Shown piece after piece: positions 6,077 through 7,951 of a stretch of 7,951 bases of DNA. A program made the position numbers and the translations under genes. The stretch comes from Vibrio sp. Lineage in GTDB: Bacteria > Pseudomonadota > Gammaproteobacteria > Enterobacterales > Vibrionaceae. Under the pieces are notes generated by a model. The model had not been told where the DNA came from. It saw nothing but the letters and a program-made list of their open reading frames with translations, and did no database searches. The stretch's first letter is position 1, and every line of letters starts with the position of its first letter. The stretch lies in NCBI GenBank assembly GCA_007124475.1, contig SLFB01000281.1:1-7951 (forward strand). The letters run 5' to 3'.

Positions 6077-6100
6077 CTCTGGGCATGATGATTCCCAGAG
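6077..6100 (+). other. Perfect 7-bp stem hairpin just upstream of ychJ
   Basis: CTCTGGG (6077-6083) pairs with CCCAGAG (6094-6100) around a 10-nt loop containing two overlapping ATGs (6085 and 6088). It begins 25 nt after the stop of the EAL/HDOD gene and ends 11 nt before the favoured ychJ ATG. The sequence after it, CAATTTATTCT, is only moderately T-rich. It may be a weak terminator of the upstream gene or a structure affecting ychJ initiation. Confidence 0.5.
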
Positions 6101-6111
6101 CAATTTATTCT

Positions 6112-6570
6112 ATGGATACCTGTCCCTGTCAATCTGGCCTTACTTACGCTGACTGCTGCCAGCCGATCCACCTAGACCCTCGCCAAGCCAAAATACCAGA
6201 ACAACTGATGCGTGCACGTTATAGCGCCCATGTGTTACGTTTACTGGATTTTGTCATAGACACTTACCACCCTTCCTGCCAAGCTCATCTCGAACGAGAT
6301 GCTATTATAGATTCGATCAATGGCGAATGGTTGGGATTAGAAGTGGTTCGCACTTGGTTTGCCAATCATGACAATGAAGGTTTTGTGCATTTCAAAGCAT
6401 TTTATCCCGCTAATCAACAAAAGTGCTGTTTAGAAGAACAATCTCGATTTGTAAAAGAACAGCAACAATGGTTTTATATTGATGGTACATTCCCAAACCA
6501 ACAAAAAATTGGCCGTAATGATCCCTGTATTTGTGGTAGTGGTAAGAAGTATAAAAAGTGCTGCGGGTAG
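6112..6570 (+). CDS. ychJ: YchJ family protein with two zinc-binding SEC-C motifs
   Basis: The 152-residue product belongs to the YchJ (UPF0225) family, whose precise role is not established to my knowledge. Two cysteine motifs bracket it: CPC...CC at the N-terminus (Cys4, Cys6, Cys15, Cys16) and the SEC-C motif GRNDPCICGSGKKYKKCCG at the extreme C-terminus (Cys139, Cys141, Cys150, Cys151). The latter resembles the zinc-binding tail of SecA. The middle region with LMRARYSAHV, TYHPSC, EWLGLEV and the RFVKEQQQWFYIDGT block is the NTF2-like core of the family. The ATG at 6112 gives MDTCPC, close to the usual family start. In-frame ATGs at 6085 and 6088 would add nine and eight residues but lie in a hairpin loop. 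The ribosome site is weak for all of them. The gene converges on the porin gene across a terminator. Confidence 0.9.
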   Translation: MDTCPCQSGLTYADCCQPIHLDPRQAKIPEQLMRARYSAHVLRLLDFVIDTYHPSCQAHLERDAIIDSINGEWLGLEVVRTWFANHDNEGFVHFKAFYPANQQKCCLEEQSRFVKEQQQWFYIDGTFPNQQKIGRNDPCICGSGKKYKKCCG

Positions 6571-6661
6571 CCAGTGATGCCTTTCCTCTTCAAAGCAGCA
6601 TCCGCCCTGGCTAGCTGCAACACCAACAAACTTTTGAGTTAAGGCTTTGGTTTCTATAGCC

Positions 6662-6686
6662 AAAAGCCCAGCATGGCTGGGCTTTT
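6662..6686 (+). terminator. Bidirectional terminator between ychJ and the porin gene
   Basis: AAAAGCCCAGC (6662-6672) pairs perfectly with GCTGGGCTTTT (6676-6686) around the loop ATG. The GC-rich core followed by TTTT reads as a terminator on both strands. It lies 91 nt after the ychJ stop and 24 nt after the porin stop, serving both convergent genes. The rest of 6571-6710 shows no further feature. Confidence 0.88.
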
Positions 6687-6710
6687 ATGGATCAGCTTAA
6701 TCGCTAAATA

Positions 6711-7775
6711 TTACCAATAAACACGGGCACCGATAGCAAAACGGTTTTCGCTATCGAATTTTTTAGCTGCAACTTGCGTATCCGATGCTTGATTTGAATA
6801 ACCTAACGTTGAGCCGTCACGATAACCATACTCAGCATAAATACGTGCCCAACTAGCAATCAAATATTCTGCTCCAAGATAGGCATTAGTAAAATCTTCG
6901 TTTTTAACATTGTTAACGTTAGTCTTGTATTGAGTAAATTCATAACCAGCATATACGCTTGTTTTATCTGCGACTTTAAATTTACCACCAAGTGAGAATG
7001 CATCCTCATCAATATACCAATCCGAAGTATTACTTTCGATACTAGCATTATAATAAGTAAAACCGATAACACCGCTACCAAGCTTATACTCTGTGGTCAA
7101 CTGATAATAAGTGTTGGTTAAATCATGAGTAACTTTTTGATCCACAGTGACCTTATCATCACCATTAACCGCTACTTTATGCTTACCTACTTCAAAGTTT
7201 TTATCCGTGTTTTTACCAGCACCAGCATGGAAAGATAAATCACCAAAAGAAACACCAGCGTATAATTCAATTAACTCTTGTTCTTTGTTATCTGAATCAA
7301 CACCATAGTTAGCTTTGATCCAGTAGTTATCTGCATCATAGGTATATTTAATCAAAGAGTTATGTACTGCTTTAGACAAGGTTGCATGTCTTAGGCCTGA
7401 GCCACCATAAAAGTATGAGTAATCAGCGCCCCAAGCATCATCAGATATCACCCATTGTTTACCTAAACTTAAAGTGCCGTAATCATCGGTTTTAAAACCT
7501 AGGATATGGTTACGAACTGTCATCGCGCCCTCATCGCGCAAACCGAATTCAACTTTACCCTGTAAAGTCAAGCCGTCGTTGAGACGATAATTAGCATCAA
7601 TCCCCGTTCGAGATGAGCCAGAGCGTAGAGTTGGCTCATCACCATCGTCTTTTTTCAATTCAGTACGAATATGACCATAAAAGTCAATGGAAGCTATATC
7701 TGACTTATAAAGTTCTACTGCGCTTACAGATGTTGCAGTACTAGCGATCGCTAATGCAATTACTGTTTTTTTCAT
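6711..7775 (-). CDS. Outer-membrane general porin (OmpT-like Vibrio porin, not the OmpT protease)
   Basis: This is a trimeric beta-barrel porin giving small solutes passage across the outer membrane. The 354-residue precursor has a typical signal peptide, MKKTVIALAIASTATSVSA, with cleavage expected after Ala19 (VSA), leaving about 335 residues. Mature sequence begins VELYKSD and has the porin N-terminal strand IDFYGHIRTELKK, then SSRTGIDANYRLNDGLTLQGKVEFGLR and LSLGKQW, and many alternating amphipathic strands as in 16-stranded barrels. It ends FAIGARVYW, an aromatic C-terminus as the BAM complex requires, but Trp rather than the usual Phe. The ATG at 7773-7775 is fixed by the signal peptide; the ribosome site is weak (GTGGA or a distant AAGG). 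From memory the V. cholerae porin ompT (VC1854) occupies this locus, so this may be its orthologue. The gene has a long leader and its own promoter and terminator. Confidence 0.92.
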   Translation of the reverse strand: MKKTVIALAIASTATSVSAVELYKSDIASIDFYGHIRTELKKDDGDEPTLRSGSSRTGIDANYRLNDGLTLQGKVEFGLRDEGAMTVRNHILGFKTDDYGTLSLGKQWVISDDAWGADYSYFYGGSGLRHATLSKAVHNSLIKYTYDADNYWIKANYGVDSDNKEQELIELYAGVSFGDLSFHAGAGKNTDKNFEVGKHKVAVNGDDKVTVDQKVTHDLTNTYYQLTTEYKLGSGVIGFTYYNASIESNTSDWYIDEDAFSLGGKFKVADKTSVYAGYEFTQYKTNVNNVKNEDFTNAYLGAEYLIASWARIYAEYGYRDGSTLGYSNQASDTQVAAKKFDSENRFAIGARVYW

Positions 7776-7801
7776 GACAATCCACTGCCTTTTCTTATTA
7801 T

Positions 7802-7822
7802 GGGAATTCCCTTTCGATTCCC
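7802..7822 (-). repeat. Repeated GGGAAT and small palindrome in the porin leader
   Basis: The plus strand has the perfect palindrome GGGAATTCCC (7802-7811) followed by ATTCCC (7817-7822). On the minus strand GGGAAT therefore occurs twice, 11 nt apart, and the distal copy can pair with ATTCCC of the palindrome. It lies 26-47 nt before the porin start codon, so it could alter access to the ribosome site. Confidence 0.45.
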
Positions 7823-7835
7823 TTGTGTTTAACTT

Positions 7836-7871
7836 GATGACTGATTAACTCTGCGGCTAATTCAGTTCATC
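7836..7871 (-). other. Predicted stem-loop in the porin 5' leader
   Basis: GATGA-CTGA-TTA (7836-7847) pairs with TAA-TCAG-TCATC (7858-7871) as a 12-bp stem interrupted only by single unpaired T residues at 7861 and 7866 (plus-strand bases), with a 10-nt loop. It sits in the presumed long leader of the porin mRNA. Function is unknown; porin leaders are common targets of small RNAs. Confidence 0.5.
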
Positions 7872-7887
7872 ATCCATTTCGCGGCTT

Positions 7888-7916
7888 AGATTGCAAAATA
7901 AGTTTTAACATGTCAA
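7888..7916 (-). promoter_or_regulatory. Candidate porin promoter with consensus -35
   Basis: On the minus strand a perfect TTGACA (7911-7916) is followed by 17 nt and CAATCT (7888-7893), a poor -10. Transcription from here would begin near 7881 and give a leader of about 105 nt. A very AT-rich tract (7917-7950) lies upstream, as often at activated porin promoters; a TATATA there is an alternative -10. Which one is used cannot be settled by eye. No convincing CRP, ToxR or OmpR site was identified. Confidence 0.45.
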
Positions 7917-7951
7917 ATTTTATATAAAACATAAAAACAAAAAATAAAAAC

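Noticed and set aside
6430..6663. Minus-strand open frame of 77 codons between ychJ and the terminator
   Set aside because: Mostly antisense to the conserved ychJ C-terminus; low-complexity translation and no ribosome site sought or needed.
6860..7081. Minus-strand open frame of 73 codons
   Set aside because: A shifted reading frame inside the porin gene on the same strand; hydrophobic-looking but without support.

Overview
This window looks like an ordinary, well-conserved chromosomal segment of a gammaproteobacterium, most likely a member of the Vibrionaceae (Vibrio/Photobacterium-like). Three things point there: RuvA, RuvC, CysS, PpiB and LpxH read very close to their E. coli counterparts; base composition is AT-leaning; and the order ruvB-ruvA-ruvC-cysS / ppiB-lpxH-EAL/HDOD-ychJ / porin matches, from memory, the Vibrio cholerae chromosome 1 block that ends in the porin gene ompT. 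No database search was possible, so the genus is an inference.

Layout: the left 3.3 kb is read on the minus strand as cysS (1934-3316), ruvC (1249-1770), ruvA (504-1121) and ruvB (1-422, cut by the window edge). A strong hairpin terminator and a palindromic repeat separate cysS from ruvC. A LexA-type operator just downstream of ruvC suggests that ruvAB form a separate SOS-controlled unit, as in E. coli. Between that operator and the ruvA start sits a perfect 20-bp inverted repeat that looks like a tiny inserted element.

A divergent promoter region (3317-3462) separates cysS from the plus-strand genes: ppiB (cytoplasmic peptidyl-prolyl isomerase), lpxH (lipid A biosynthesis), an EAL+HDOD signalling protein and ychJ (zinc-binding SEC-C protein). 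ychJ converges on a minus-strand outer-membrane porin gene across a bidirectional terminator (6662-6686). The porin has a long, structured leader and a plausible promoter close to the right edge.

The genes serve separate housekeeping roles: Holliday junction processing, cysteine charging, protein folding, lipid A synthesis, probable c-di-GMP-related signalling and outer-membrane permeability. I found no defence system, CRISPR array, RNA gene, prophage or full-length insertion sequence. The most interesting signals are the non-coding structures, above all the palindromic element in the ruvAB leader and the hairpin-rich porin leader. No gene-free stretch exceeds 300 bases.
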